DNA of 27,795 bases from JAZDMK01 sp043800975 (GCA_043800975.1 JAZDMK010000125.1:1-27795); one strand, 5' to 3'. Positions 15,931 to 23,848 are shown, counted from the first letter of the stretch. Numbers and translations are program-made. Notes: a model not told the origin generated them from the letters alone.

Positions 15931-17988
15931 ATGAAAAAAATATTTGCATCTGTCATTCTCATTCTTGCAGCTACCACTATTCTTCGCGCACAGCAGAATG
16001 TTGAATTTACCAAAGCCAATTTTGGTGATAACAAAGAAGGATTAAAAACCGCCCTTTCACAGCTCAAAGAGGGTGATAAACTGTATGAAATGGGCGGCGG
16101 CATGTTCCGTCAGGCACTTGATTTTTATTTGCCGGCCAACAGTTTCAACCCCAGCAATGCATTGCTGAATTATAAGATTGGTAAGTGTTACCTCAAATCA
16201 ATTCAGAAAACACAATCCATTTCTTACTTTGAAAAAGCACTCAAACTGAATCCTTATGTTGCTCCGGATATTCACTTTTTACTGGCTCAGGCGTTTCATT
16301 TAAACATGGACTTTGATAAAGCAATTACATCTTTTAAAGCATACCTCGGTGTGCTTGCGCCCAATGATATTGCTACCAAAACACCCATCGTCAATAAAAA
16401 AATTGATGAATGTAATTTTGCAAAAGAGCTTGTTAAAAAGAAAGCACGTGTGTTTATTGATCCTTTATCAAACACAATCAACACCATGTTTTCAGAATAC
16501 AGCCCTGTAATTTCAGCGGATGAAACCGTGATGATGTTCACTTCACGCCGCGAGGGAACAACCGGTGGGGAGCGCGATCCGCAGGACAATGAATTCTTTG
16601 AAGATATTTATATCACGACAAAATCAGCCAGTATCTGGTCGGTTCCTGTGAATCCGGGAAAGCCGATGAACTGCGACAATCATGATGCTACGGTTGCATT
16701 ATCGAACGACGGTTCACAGTTGATTATTTACAAAGGGGACAATGGAGGTGATATCTTTTTATGCAAGCAAAACGGCGCCGAATGGTCGAAACCAGAACGC
16801 CTTCCCAAAACAATCAATACCGAATTTCACGAATCAGGTGCTTCCTTTTCATTTGATGCACGCACGCTTTATTTCGTAAGCGATAAACCCGGCGGCTTTG
16901 GCGGCCGTGATATTTACATGTCGCGCAAAGATGAAAAGAACCGATGGGGTGCGGCTGTGAATATAGGTCCCATGATTAACACCGCCTATGATGAAGAAGG
17001 TATTTTTGTTCATCCCGATGGAAAAACAATTTACTTTAGTTCGTGTGGTCATAAAACCATGGGCGGTTACGATATTTTCAAATCTGTTTTTGAAAACGGC
17101 GTGTGGTCAGAACCGGAAAATATTGGTTATCCAATTAACACTCCCGGTGATGACGTAGGTCTTGTAATTTCTGCCAGCGGTAGACATGGATATTATTTTT
17201 CAGAAAAAGAAAAAGGAATCGGACTTCGCGATTTGTATCTCATCACTTTCCTCGGACCTGAAAAACCACTGATTGCAAACAATGAAGACAACCTGATTGC
17301 CAGTGCTGCAGAGCCCGTGAGTGAAACGGTTATTGAAGCCAAAGTGGAAGTGAAGATGGCTTCGCTTACGATTTTAAAAGGAAAAATCTATGATGCTTTT
17401 ACCAATGATCCTGTTTTTGCAACCATCGAACTAACCGATAATGTAAAAAACGAAGTGATTGCCACCTTTGAATCGAACAGCACCACAGGGAAATATCTGG
17501 TATCGCTGCCTTCCGGAAAGAACTACGGTATCGCAGTAAAAAAAGAAAGCTATCTGTTCCATTCCGAAAACTTTGAAATTCCTGCAACAGCATCTTATCA
17601 GGAAATTATAAAAGACATCGGACTGAAGAAAGTGGAAGTGGGTAGTAAAATTGTTTTGAAAAATATTTTCTTCGACTTCGGAAAAGCAACTTTGCGTCCC
17701 GAATCTTTTGCCGAGTTGGATCGCCTCTCCAAACTTCTGGAAGAATTCAAAACCATGCGTATTGAAATCTCGGGCCATACCGATAACAAAGGTTCGGATG
17801 AAATTAATAACAAACTATCCACCAACCGTGCAAAAGCGGTGGTAGATTATCTGGTACAATACAAAGATATTGACGGCTCCCGCCTTGAGTTTAAGGGCTA
17901 TGGAAAGTCTCAGCCAATTGCTCCGAACGACACGGATGCCAACCGTCAGCTGAACCGCAGAACGGAATTCAAGGTTCTGAGTAAATAG
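15931..17988 (+). CDS. PorE-like TPR / beta-propeller / CRD / OmpA protein
   Basis: 685 residues. Signal peptide about 1-21. Then a TPR region (about 45-165: DFYLPANSFNPSNALLNYKIGKCY, KALKLNP), PD40/WD40-like propeller blades (about 187-440: FSEYSPVISADETVMMFTS, LYFVSDKPGGFGGRDIY, IYFSSCGHKTMGGYDIF), a carboxypeptidase-regulatory-like fold (about 478-570, starting LTILKGKIYDAFTND), and a C-terminal OmpA domain (about 573-685: IFFDFGKATLRPES, ISGHTDNKGSDEINN, NRQLNRRTEF). This order matches PorE of Porphyromonas gingivalis, which links the T9SS trans-envelope complex to peptidoglycan. Bacteroidota carry several OmpA proteins of this build, so PorE orthology is a hypothesis. It is the last gene of its operon and is followed by a strong terminator. 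Confidence 0.88.
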   Translation: MKKIFASVILILAATTILRAQQNVEFTKANFGDNKEGLKTALSQLKEGDKLYEMGGGMFRQALDFYLPANSFNPSNALLNYKIGKCYLKSIQKTQSISYFEKALKLNPYVAPDIHFLLAQAFHLNMDFDKAITSFKAYLGVLAPNDIATKTPIVNKKIDECNFAKELVKKKARVFIDPLSNTINTMFSEYSPVISADETVMMFTSRREGTTGGERDPQDNEFFEDIYITTKSASIWSVPVNPGKPMNCDNHDATVALSNDGSQLIIYKGDNGGDIFLCKQNGAEWSKPERLPKTINTEFHESGASFSFDARTLYFVSDKPGGFGGRDIYMSRKDEKNRWGAAVNIGPMINTAYDEEGIFVHPDGKTIYFSSCGHKTMGGYDIFKSVFENGVWSEPENIGYPINTPGDDVGLVISASGRHGYYFSEKEKGIGLRDLYLITFLGPEKPLIANNEDNLIASAAEPVSETVIEAKVEVKMASLTILKGKIYDAFTNDPVFATIELTDNVKNEVIATFESNSTTGKYLVSLPSGKNYGIAVKKESYLFHSENFEIPATASYQEIIKDIGLKKVEVGSKIVLKNIFFDFGKATLRPESFAELDRLSKLLEEFKTMRIEISGHTDNKGSDEINNKLSTNRAKAVVDYLVQYKDIDGSRLEFKGYGKSQPIAPNDTDANRQLNRRTEFKVLSK

Positions 17989-18002
17989 TTTCTACTGAAT
18001 TT

Positions 18003-18038
18003 AAAAAGCCCGTCTCTTAATAAAGACGGGCTTTTTTT
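18003..18038 (+). terminator. Strong intrinsic terminator behind the PorE-like gene
   Basis: AAGCCCGTCT (18006-18015) pairs perfectly with AGACGGGCTT (18024-18033), with an eight-base loop, followed by T-rich sequence. It separates this operon from cysC. Confidence 0.92.
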
Positions 18039-18079
18039 GTTACTAATTTTTTAACATAATTCTACATGCACTTTTTTAA

Positions 18080-18087
18080 TATCTTTG
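18080..18087 (+). promoter_or_regulatory. -7 box of the cysCDN operon
   Basis: TATCTTTG, a full TAnnTTTG match, ending only seven bases before the cysC ATG. Transcripts would be leaderless or carry a leader of a few bases. No clear -33 TTTG was found at the expected distance. Confidence 0.5.
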
Positions 18088-18094
18088 CGCCGAC

Positions 18095-18703
18095 ATGAAA
18101 AATAAACTGACAAACATCTTTCCTGTTAAGGGTGCGCTTTCCCGCCTGAAGAAAGAACAGTTTCTTAAGCAGAAAGCCATTGCATTCTGGCTTTATGGAT
18201 TGCCGGGATCAGGGAAGACCACGCTCGCACTGGGTCTTGAAAAGGAACTGCATAAAAACAAATTTCTCTGTTCATTAATTGATGGCGATAACCTTCGTAC
18301 CGGATTAAACAGTGATCTTAGCTTTTCGGCTGCTGACCGGATGGAGAACATCCGCCGTGTGGCTGAAACAAATCGTCTTTTCTTAAATACCGGCGTTATT
18401 ACAATTAACTGTTTTGTTTGCCCTACACGTGAGTTACGTAGCCTCGCAAAAAAAATAATCGGCAAAACTGATTTTGTGGAAGTATTTGTAAATGCACCGT
18501 TGGAAGTATGTATAAAGCGTGACACAAAAGGACTGTATAAAAAAGCCATTGAAAATAAAATACCCGATTTCTCAGGAATCAGCGCTCCCTTCGAGAAACC
18601 ACTGCGCCCAGCTTTTGAAATAAAAACAGATCAATCGGGCGTGAAAGAATCGGTTGCGCAACTTTTGAAATTTGCATTGAAAAAAATAAGAAGGAGTTCA
18701 TAA
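18095..18703 (+). CDS. cysC: Adenylylsulfate (APS) kinase
   Basis: 202 residues, close to the usual length. The P-loop GLPGSGKT (35-42) binds ATP, and DGDNLRTGLN followed by ENIRRVAE fits the APS-binding region of CysC; the family's NxxxPTRELR-like segment is also present (CFVCPTRELR). It phosphorylates adenosine 5'-phosphosulfate to PAPS in the cytoplasm, providing the sulfate donor for assimilation or sulfotransfer. The start at 18095 is supported by the normal distance of about 30 residues to the P-loop. The gene leads an operon with cysD (2 bases away) and cysN. Its start codon lies almost at the predicted transcription start. Confidence 0.93.
   Translation: MKNKLTNIFPVKGALSRLKKEQFLKQKAIAFWLYGLPGSGKTTLALGLEKELHKNKFLCSLIDGDNLRTGLNSDLSFSAADRMENIRRVAETNRLFLNTGVITINCFVCPTRELRSLAKKIIGKTDFVEVFVNAPLEVCIKRDTKGLYKKAIENKIPDFSGISAPFEKPLRPAFEIKTDQSGVKESVAQLLKFALKKIRRSS
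18691..18696 (+). promoter_or_regulatory. Shine-Dalgarno site for cysD inside cysC
   Basis: AAGGAG lies nine bases before the cysD ATG at 18706 and within the last codons of cysC, supporting coupled translation. Confidence 0.6.
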
Positions 18704-18705
18704 AC

Positions 18706-19611
18706 ATGTATAATTACAACCTGACTCATCTCCAGGAACTGGAATCGGAGTCAATTTTTATTATCCGGGAAGTAGCTGCCCAGTTTGAAAATGCAGCCAT
18801 TCTGTTTTCCGGAGGAAAAGATTCAATCGTAATGGCACACCTTGCCCGCAAAGCATTCTGGCCTGCACGCATTCCTTTTCCATTACTTCATATTGATACA
18901 GGACACAACTTTCCGGAAGTGTTGGAATACCGTGATAATATGGTAAAAGAGTTGGGTGCAAAACTTCTTGTCGGCTCTGTTCAGAAAGCCATTGATACTG
19001 GTCGTGCGACCGAAGAAACCGGACCCAATGCCAGCCGCAACGTATTGCAAACAACTACGCTGCTGGATGCCATCGAAGAATACAAACTGGATTGTGCGTT
19101 GGGTGGCGGCCGTCGTGATGAAGAAAAAGCACGCGCCAAAGAACGCTTCTTCTCGCACCGGGATGAATTCGGACAGTGGGACCCCAAAAATCAACGACCT
19201 GAATTGTGGAATCTTTTCAACGGAAGAAAAAAAATCGGTGAACATTTTCGTGCGTTTCCTCTAAGCAACTGGACGGAAATGGACATCTGGCAGTATATCT
19301 TGCAGGAAAAAATTAACATGCCCTGTCTGTATTTCAGCCACAGACGTGAAGTAGTAGAACGCAACGGAATGCTGCTCGCAAAATCGGAATACATACAACT
19401 GCAAAAAGGAGAAAAATACGAAGAGATGCAAATCCGTTTCCGCACCATCGGCGACATGGTTTGCACCGGTGCGATCTTATCCGATGCAGTAACACTGGAA
19501 GAAATCGTGAATGAAGTGGCAGCAACTAAAGTAACAGAACGTGGCAACCGCGCGGACGACAAGCGCTCTGAAGCTGCCATGGAAGACAGAAAAAAAGAAG
19601 GATATTTTTAA
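18706..19611 (+). CDS. cysD: Sulfate adenylyltransferase subunit 2
   Basis: 301 residues, the normal length. The PP-loop SGGKDS (35-40) is the ATP-pyrophosphatase signature of the catalytic ATP-sulfurylase subunit. Other familiar stretches are PLLHIDTGHNFPEV, GGGRRDEEKARAKERFFSHRD, the TEMDIWQYI region and the C-terminal GNRADDKRSEAAMEDRKKEG. With CysN it forms APS from sulfate and ATP, with GTP hydrolysis pulling the reaction. Only two bases separate it from cysC and ten from cysN. Confidence 0.96.
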   Translation: MYNYNLTHLQELESESIFIIREVAAQFENAAILFSGGKDSIVMAHLARKAFWPARIPFPLLHIDTGHNFPEVLEYRDNMVKELGAKLLVGSVQKAIDTGRATEETGPNASRNVLQTTTLLDAIEEYKLDCALGGGRRDEEKARAKERFFSHRDEFGQWDPKNQRPELWNLFNGRKKIGEHFRAFPLSNWTEMDIWQYILQEKINMPCLYFSHRREVVERNGMLLAKSEYIQLQKGEKYEEMQIRFRTIGDMVCTGAILSDAVTLEEIVNEVAATKVTERGNRADDKRSEAAMEDRKKEGYF

Positions 19612-19621
19612 TCAGAATCCC

Positions 19622-20899
19622 ATGGAAGAAGAATTTTCAAGCAAAGCCTATTTAGATATGGAGCTTCTCCGCTTTACCACAGCGGGAAGTGTTGACGACG
19701 GGAAAAGCACGCTGATCGGGCGTTTGCTGTATGATACGAAAGCTATTTTCGAAGATCAGTATGAAGCAATCCGGGTGGCCAGCGAACGAAGAGGTGAAGA
19801 AGGTGTAAACCTTGCACTCCTTACCGACGGCCTGCGTGCCGAACGCGAACAGGGAATTACGATTGATGTAGCGTATCGCTATTTCGCCACACCCAAGAGA
19901 AAATTTATCATTGCCGATACACCCGGGCATATTCAGTATACAAGGAATATGGTAACCGGTGCGTCAACCGCAAACCTTGCCATTGTTTTAATTGATGCAC
20001 GAAAAGGTGTCATCGAGCAAACCCGCCGCCACTGCTTCATTGCTTCCTTATTAAAAATTCCGCACATTGTTATCTGCATTAATAAAATGGATCTGGTGGA
20101 TTACAGTCAGGAAATATTTGATAAGATCCGCAACGATTTCAGAATTTTTGCTTCTAAGCTCGACGTGCAGGATGTTCGCTTTATTCCGATCAGCGCATTA
20201 AAAGGAGATAATGTTGTTGACCGATCGGATGCTACACCTTGGTATCAGGGACCCACACTACTTTATTTGTTGGAAACCATTCACATTTCAAGTGACCAGA
20301 ACTTAGTTGACTGCCGTTTTCCGGTACAGTATGTTATCCGGCCTTATTCGGATGAGTTCCACGATTACAGAGGCTACGCGGGCCGTATCGCAGGAGGCGT
20401 ATTCAAACCCGGCGATAAAGTAATGGTACTTCCTTCCGGATTTACTTCCACAATTAAAGCGATTGACACATTCAACGGCCCCATCACTGAAGCGTTTCCG
20501 CCTATGTCGTGCACGATTTTACTGGAGGATGAAATTGACATCAGCCGGGGCGATATGATTGTGCGTGAAAATAATATTCCTACCACCGGTCAGGATCTGG
20601 ATCTGATGATCTGCTGGATGCACGAAAGAAAAATGCAACAGGGTGGTAAGTACGGAATCAGGCACACAACAAGGGATGCGCGCTGTATCATCAAAGAAGT
20701 AAGATACAAAGTTGATATCAATACACTACACAGAATTGAAGATGAAAAAGAAATCGGCTTAAATGAAATTGCGCGTATTTCTATCCGCACAACACAGCCA
20801 TTCTTTTTTGATAAATACAAAAACAACCGCAACACAGGAAGCGTCATATTAATTGATGAGGCAACGAATGAAACGGTTGGTGCAGGAATGATTATCTAA
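19622..20899 (+). CDS. cysN: Sulfate adenylyltransferase subunit 1 (GTPase)
   Basis: 425 residues from the ATG at 19622. The frame is open back to 19541, but that would overlap cysD by 70 bases and add 27 residues unlike the family. GTPase motifs: G1 GSVDDGKST (22-30), G3 DTPGH (99-103), G4 NKMD (154-157); two EF-Tu-like beta domains follow (about 225-425). It is the regulatory subunit coupling GTP hydrolysis to APS formation by CysD. It is not fused to APS kinase, which is encoded separately at the head of the operon. No reductase or transporter gene follows; the next genes are on the other strand. Confidence 0.95.
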   Translation: MEEEFSSKAYLDMELLRFTTAGSVDDGKSTLIGRLLYDTKAIFEDQYEAIRVASERRGEEGVNLALLTDGLRAEREQGITIDVAYRYFATPKRKFIIADTPGHIQYTRNMVTGASTANLAIVLIDARKGVIEQTRRHCFIASLLKIPHIVICINKMDLVDYSQEIFDKIRNDFRIFASKLDVQDVRFIPISALKGDNVVDRSDATPWYQGPTLLYLLETIHISSDQNLVDCRFPVQYVIRPYSDEFHDYRGYAGRIAGGVFKPGDKVMVLPSGFTSTIKAIDTFNGPITEAFPPMSCTILLEDEIDISRGDMIVRENNIPTTGQDLDLMICWMHERKMQQGGKYGIRHTTRDARCIIKEVRYKVDINTLHRIEDEKEIGLNEIARISIRTTQPFFFDKYKNNRNTGSVILIDEATNETVGAGMII

Positions 20900-20929
20900 A
20901 AAAAAAACTGCCTTCCAGTGGGAAGACAG
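20899..20929 (-). terminator. Terminator behind the first tonB-like gene
   Basis: On the minus strand a nine-pair stem CTGTCTTCC/GGAAGGCAG (one G-U pair, four-base loop, 20908-20929) is followed by at least eight T. The wobble is a C-A mismatch when read on the plus strand, so it is built for minus-strand transcripts. Confidence 0.85.
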
Positions 20930-20939
20930 CGCTGCATTA

Positions 20940-21716
20940 TTATCGGGTTTCCAGTTTAAACCGAACCGGAATTTTAAATTTTACTCTTACGGGATGTGCG
21001 TTTTGTTTACCGGGTTTCCACGGCGGCATAGATTTAATCACACGCATCGATTCTTCATCGCAACCGCCACCTATTCCACGCAGTAAATCCACATAGCTGA
21101 TGACGCCGTCTTTTTCAACAATAAATTCTACATACACCGTTCCTTCAATACCATTTGCCTTTGCCATTTCGGGATAGGTAATATTCTTTGCCAGGTATTC
21201 GCGCATCTTTTCATATCCTCCGGTAAACTCGGGCAATTCAGTAATATCAGTTAGGTTCCACACTTTAATTTCTTCATCGATTATTTTTTTATCCTCTGTT
21301 TTAGGTTCAGGAATAATCTCAAAAATTTCTAGATCGGGTGGCTGAATATTAACAATACTGTCAAAGCCCGTTATAAACTCTTCGGAATCATCTGTTCCAT
21401 CTATAACATCAGGCACTCTGAAAGCCACTCTGGATGGATCGGGTGGCGGTGGTGGTGGCGGCGGAGGCGGTGGAGGTGGTGGTGGCTCTTTTTCTACAAG
21501 TCCGCCAAAATCATCGTATGAAATCTCAATGTTGGGTTTCTCGTTCACATAGCTTGCTATTAAAGGAATTGCCATGGTAAGCAGGAAGATCATTGTGCCG
21601 AAAAAAAGTGACCAGAGAAGCGTTCTGCGATAACTTTTTCGAATGTCGTAAGCACCATAGTCTTTGTTTTTATTTTCAAAAACTATCTCGTCTAATTTAT
21701 CAGAATCGTAATACAT
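20940..21716 (-). CDS. TonB-family energy transducer, proline-rich (paralogue 1)
   Basis: 258 residues from the ATG at 21716. An in-frame start at 21755 is rejected because it lies inside a terminator hairpin and its 13 extra residues have no match in the paralogue. The cytoplasmic N-terminus carries IVFENKNKDYGAYDIRKSY, followed by one membrane segment (about 32-54) and a periplasmic linker with 15 consecutive prolines. The TonB C-terminal domain is the last 90 residues (FTGGYEKMREYLAKNITYP, EGTVYVEFIVEKDG, LRGIGGGCDEE, PPWKPGKQNAHPVRVKFKIPV). TonB spans the periplasm and passes proton-motive energy from ExbB/ExbD to outer-membrane receptors; ExbB/D are not in this window. The 15-proline run is likely to need EF-P for translation (family knowledge). 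Confidence 0.9.
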   Translation of the reverse strand: MYYDSDKLDEIVFENKNKDYGAYDIRKSYRRTLLWSLFFGTMIFLLTMAIPLIASYVNEKPNIEISYDDFGGLVEKEPPPPPPPPPPPPPPPDPSRVAFRVPDVIDGTDDSEEFITGFDSIVNIQPPDLEIFEIIPEPKTEDKKIIDEEIKVWNLTDITELPEFTGGYEKMREYLAKNITYPEMAKANGIEGTVYVEFIVEKDGVISYVDLLRGIGGGCDEESMRVIKSMPPWKPGKQNAHPVRVKFKIPVRFKLETR

Positions 21717-21737
21717 GTTTGCAGGATTTAAAAGTTT

Positions 21738-21770
21738 AAAAAAGCCGTCTCCCAAATGGGATCCGGCTTT
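21738..21770 (-). terminator. Terminator or attenuator between the two tonB paralogues
   Basis: On the minus strand AAAGCCG/CGGCTTT and TCCCA/TGGGA stems are joined by a symmetric GA/GA internal mismatch (21741-21770), with a two-base loop, followed by six T. It ends 22 bases before the ATG of the downstream paralogue. Confidence 0.8.
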
Positions 21771-21784
21771 CAGGGGAACAGGAA

Positions 21785-22567
21785 TTATTGTAAAGAAAAT
21801 CTTACGGGCATGCTGTATTCAACACGAACTGAATTTCCGTTCTGTCTTCCGGGTTTCCAGTCAGGCATTTTGTTGACAACACGCAGTGCTTCTTCGTCGC
21901 AGCCACCGCCAATTCCACGTAGTATAGAAGTTTCAACGACATCTCCTTTTTCATTAACAACAAATTTGATGTACACAGTTCCTTCAATTCCGGTTTCACG
22001 TGCGATCTGGGGATACTTAATGTTTTCTTTCAGAAACATAACACGTGCTTCTTCTCCGCCATTATATTCAGGCATTTCCTCAACATAAGTATAGGTTTCT
22101 ACTTTCGGTTTATAATCAATGATTACATTCGTTGTATCACGGTTACCAAATCCGGATGAATCATTATCCTTTGGAATATTCGGATTCAGATTATTTAATT
22201 TACCGAATAAATCTACCAGATCTCCGGCACTATCAGTTGTGTCACTGACAACTTTCGGCGCTTTAGGTGCAAGCTGTTTATCAATTTTCTGCGGCTCGAT
22301 TTTTTTCAAAGGAGGAGGTTTCACATCAGAAGGTTTTGGAGGAGGTGCCAACACAGTAGTTACAGTTTTGTCATCATTAAGAAATACAGAACTATTTAGC
22401 AGGTTTGCAAGCAGCGGTATGCTGATGCCTACTAAAAAAATGAGAACTGCTATGAACAGCGCACGATTCATGCCTCTGTTGTAGCCCTTGCGAATGCTGT
22501 AAGCGCCATAGTCTTTGTTTTTATTTTCAAAGACAATGTCATCCAGGTTTTCGTTTTTTGTTTTCAT
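21785..22567 (-). CDS. TonB-family energy transducer (paralogue 2)
   Basis: 260 residues starting MKTKNENLDDIVFENKNKDYGAY. One membrane segment (about 36-57, LFIAVLIFLVGISIPLLANLL) follows the conserved cytoplasmic N-terminus. A Pro/Lys-rich linker (APPPKPSDVKPPPLKKIEPQ) and an Asp/Asn-rich stretch lead to the TonB C-terminal domain (MPEYNGGEEARVMFLKENIKYP, EGTVYIKFVVNEKG, LRGIGGGCDEEALRV, PDWKPGRQNGNSVRVEYSMPV). It is clearly paralogous to the gene 68 bases downstream, conserved at both ends and different in the linker, so the two may serve different receptors or spans. Its upstream region carries a 21-base-spaced direct repeat; TAGTGTTG on the minus strand at 22614-22607 is one base off the -7 consensus. 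Confidence 0.9.
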   Translation of the reverse strand: MKTKNENLDDIVFENKNKDYGAYSIRKGYNRGMNRALFIAVLIFLVGISIPLLANLLNSSVFLNDDKTVTTVLAPPPKPSDVKPPPLKKIEPQKIDKQLAPKAPKVVSDTTDSAGDLVDLFGKLNNLNPNIPKDNDSSGFGNRDTTNVIIDYKPKVETYTYVEEMPEYNGGEEARVMFLKENIKYPQIARETGIEGTVYIKFVVNEKGDVVETSILRGIGGGCDEEALRVVNKMPDWKPGRQNGNSVRVEYSMPVRFSLQ

Positions 22568-22655
22568 GGTTGAAAATTGTTTTGGGTGAATACTGATTCA
22601 ATATTACAACACTACGCAAACGAAGTAAATAGCTAATAAGCCTGGTAACAAGGTC

Positions 22656-22690
22656 GTTCAGGAAACGGTCAGAATGGTTCAGTTAACGGT
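22656..22690. repeat. Direct repeat GTTCAG-N2-AACGGT, 21-base period
   Basis: Two 14-base copies at 22656-22669 and 22677-22690 match at 12 positions; only the central two bases differ (GA against TT). They lie between the dprA stop and the tonB-like gene, 89-123 bases upstream of the latter's ATG. A period of two helical turns is typical of tandem protein-binding sites. Confidence 0.45.
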
Positions 22691-22698
22691 GGACAAAA

Positions 22699-23835
22699 TC
22701 AGATAGCCTGATATACTTTTCCGGGTAAACTTTTTACATGTCCTTTTAATTCCAGATTCAAAAGGATAGCCGCTGCTTTTCCGGTACTGATGCCGGATTG
22801 AAAACAAAGCGTGTCGACAGGAATACTTTCCTGCTGCTTCAGCAAATCATATATTTTCTGTTCATCCTCATTCAAATCTACCGGAATAGACGTCTGAACA
22901 GCTTTCGGTTTGGCAGTTTCAGCTTGCCATCCCATTAAATATAAAATATCTTCCGCCTTTTCGCACAAAGATGCTTTGTTGGAACGGATCAGATAATTGC
23001 ATCCCTTTGAACATTCATCAATCGTGCGGCCGGGCACTGCAAAAACATCCCGGTTGTATGTATTCGCAATTTCAGCGGTGATCAATGCGCCGCCCCCGCT
23101 GCGGGCTTCCGACACAAGCACACAATCGGCAAGGCCTGCTATAATGCGGTTGCGCATGGGGAAATTTTCTTTTTCAAAAGCAGAATTACTCATAAACTCT
23201 GTAATGATTCCGCCATTTCCAGTTACCATTCTCTCGGCTGTTGCCCTATGCGCGGGAGGATAAATTGTATGAAGCCCATGCCCCATCACACCCACCGTTG
23301 GGAGTCCTTCACTCAGTGCAGCGCGGTGTGCTGTTATATCGATGCCAAATGCCATCCCACTCACGATTAAAACACCACATTCGGCAAGCCCTTTCACAAT
23401 TTCCTGTGTGATATCTTTTCCATATGGCGTGAACCGGCGCGTACCAACAATGGCTAACACTTTATCATGATTCAATGATGCATTTCCTCGGTAATACAAC
23501 ATCACGGGGCTGTCGTGGCAATGCTTTAAACGTTCGGGATAATCATCGTTTAAAAAATAAAGGGGTGCAATTTTATGTTTATTAATAAATGTGATTTCTT
23601 CTTCCGATCTTTTCAATACATCCTGCGTTTTAACAGAAGAAGCAACTACATCACCCACACCCGGAATTTTTAACAGGAATTCTTTCTTCTCGCAAAACAC
23701 AGCCTGCGCACTGCCGCAATAGGCAATCAGCCTCTTTGCATTCACAGGCCCTACATTAGGAATTAAAGTGATACCAATCTGATATAAGAGTTCGTCCTGC
23801 AATACTTCCGTTTTTACTACATTTGCATTTAACAT
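22699..23835 (-). CDS. dprA: DNA-processing protein DprA (Smf)
   Basis: 378 residues from the ATG at 23835; the frame is open to 23889 but that would run into the receptor gene on the other strand. N-terminal helix-hairpin-helix region (about 20-75: IPNVGPVNAKRLI, IPGVGDVVASSV), a Rossmann-like DprA domain (about 120-300) with AIVGTRRFTPYG (128-139), SGMAFGIDITAH (159-170), GHGLHTIYPP (185-194), PMRNRIIAG (226-234) and SGGGALITAEIA (246-257), and a C-terminal winged-helix domain (about 320-378). DprA binds incoming single-stranded DNA and loads RecA during natural transformation; in non-transformable species its role is less clear. Its start is only 13 bases from the divergent receptor gene, and a TACATTTG box directly abuts the start codon region. 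Confidence 0.95.
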   Translation of the reverse strand: MLNANVVKTEVLQDELLYQIGITLIPNVGPVNAKRLIAYCGSAQAVFCEKKEFLLKIPGVGDVVASSVKTQDVLKRSEEEITFINKHKIAPLYFLNDDYPERLKHCHDSPVMLYYRGNASLNHDKVLAIVGTRRFTPYGKDITQEIVKGLAECGVLIVSGMAFGIDITAHRAALSEGLPTVGVMGHGLHTIYPPAHRATAERMVTGNGGIITEFMSNSAFEKENFPMRNRIIAGLADCVLVSEARSGGGALITAEIANTYNRDVFAVPGRTIDECSKGCNYLIRSNKASLCEKAEDILYLMGWQAETAKPKAVQTSIPVDLNEDEQKIYDLLKQQESIPVDTLCFQSGISTGKAAAILLNLELKGHVKSLPGKVYQAI

Positions 23836-23844
23836 ACAAATGTA
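23818..23844. promoter_or_regulatory. Perfect inverted repeat of two facing -7 boxes (dprA and receptor gene)
   Basis: TACATTTG at 23818-23825 and CAAATGTA at 23837-23844 form an eight-base perfect inverted repeat with an 11-base spacer. Each arm, read toward the other, is a full TAnnTTTG box: the plus-strand one suits the receptor gene (ATG 23849), the minus-strand one suits dprA (ATG 23835). It could equally be an operator for a dimeric regulator. -33 elements are weak on both sides. Confidence 0.5.
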
Positions 23845-23848
23845 AGAT

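Noticed and set aside
18883..19245. Opposite-strand open frames of 97-129 codons across the cysD region
   Set aside because: They are antisense shadows of a confidently identified gene, with no recognisable domain, promoter or ribosome binding site.
19541..19621. Longer cysN starting inside cysD
   Set aside because: It would overlap cysD by 70 bases and add residues not found before the family's N-terminus; the ATG at 19622 gives the usual start.
21717..21755. Longer start for the first TonB paralogue
   Set aside because: The extra codons lie in and around a terminator hairpin, and the conserved N-terminal motif is correctly placed from 21716.
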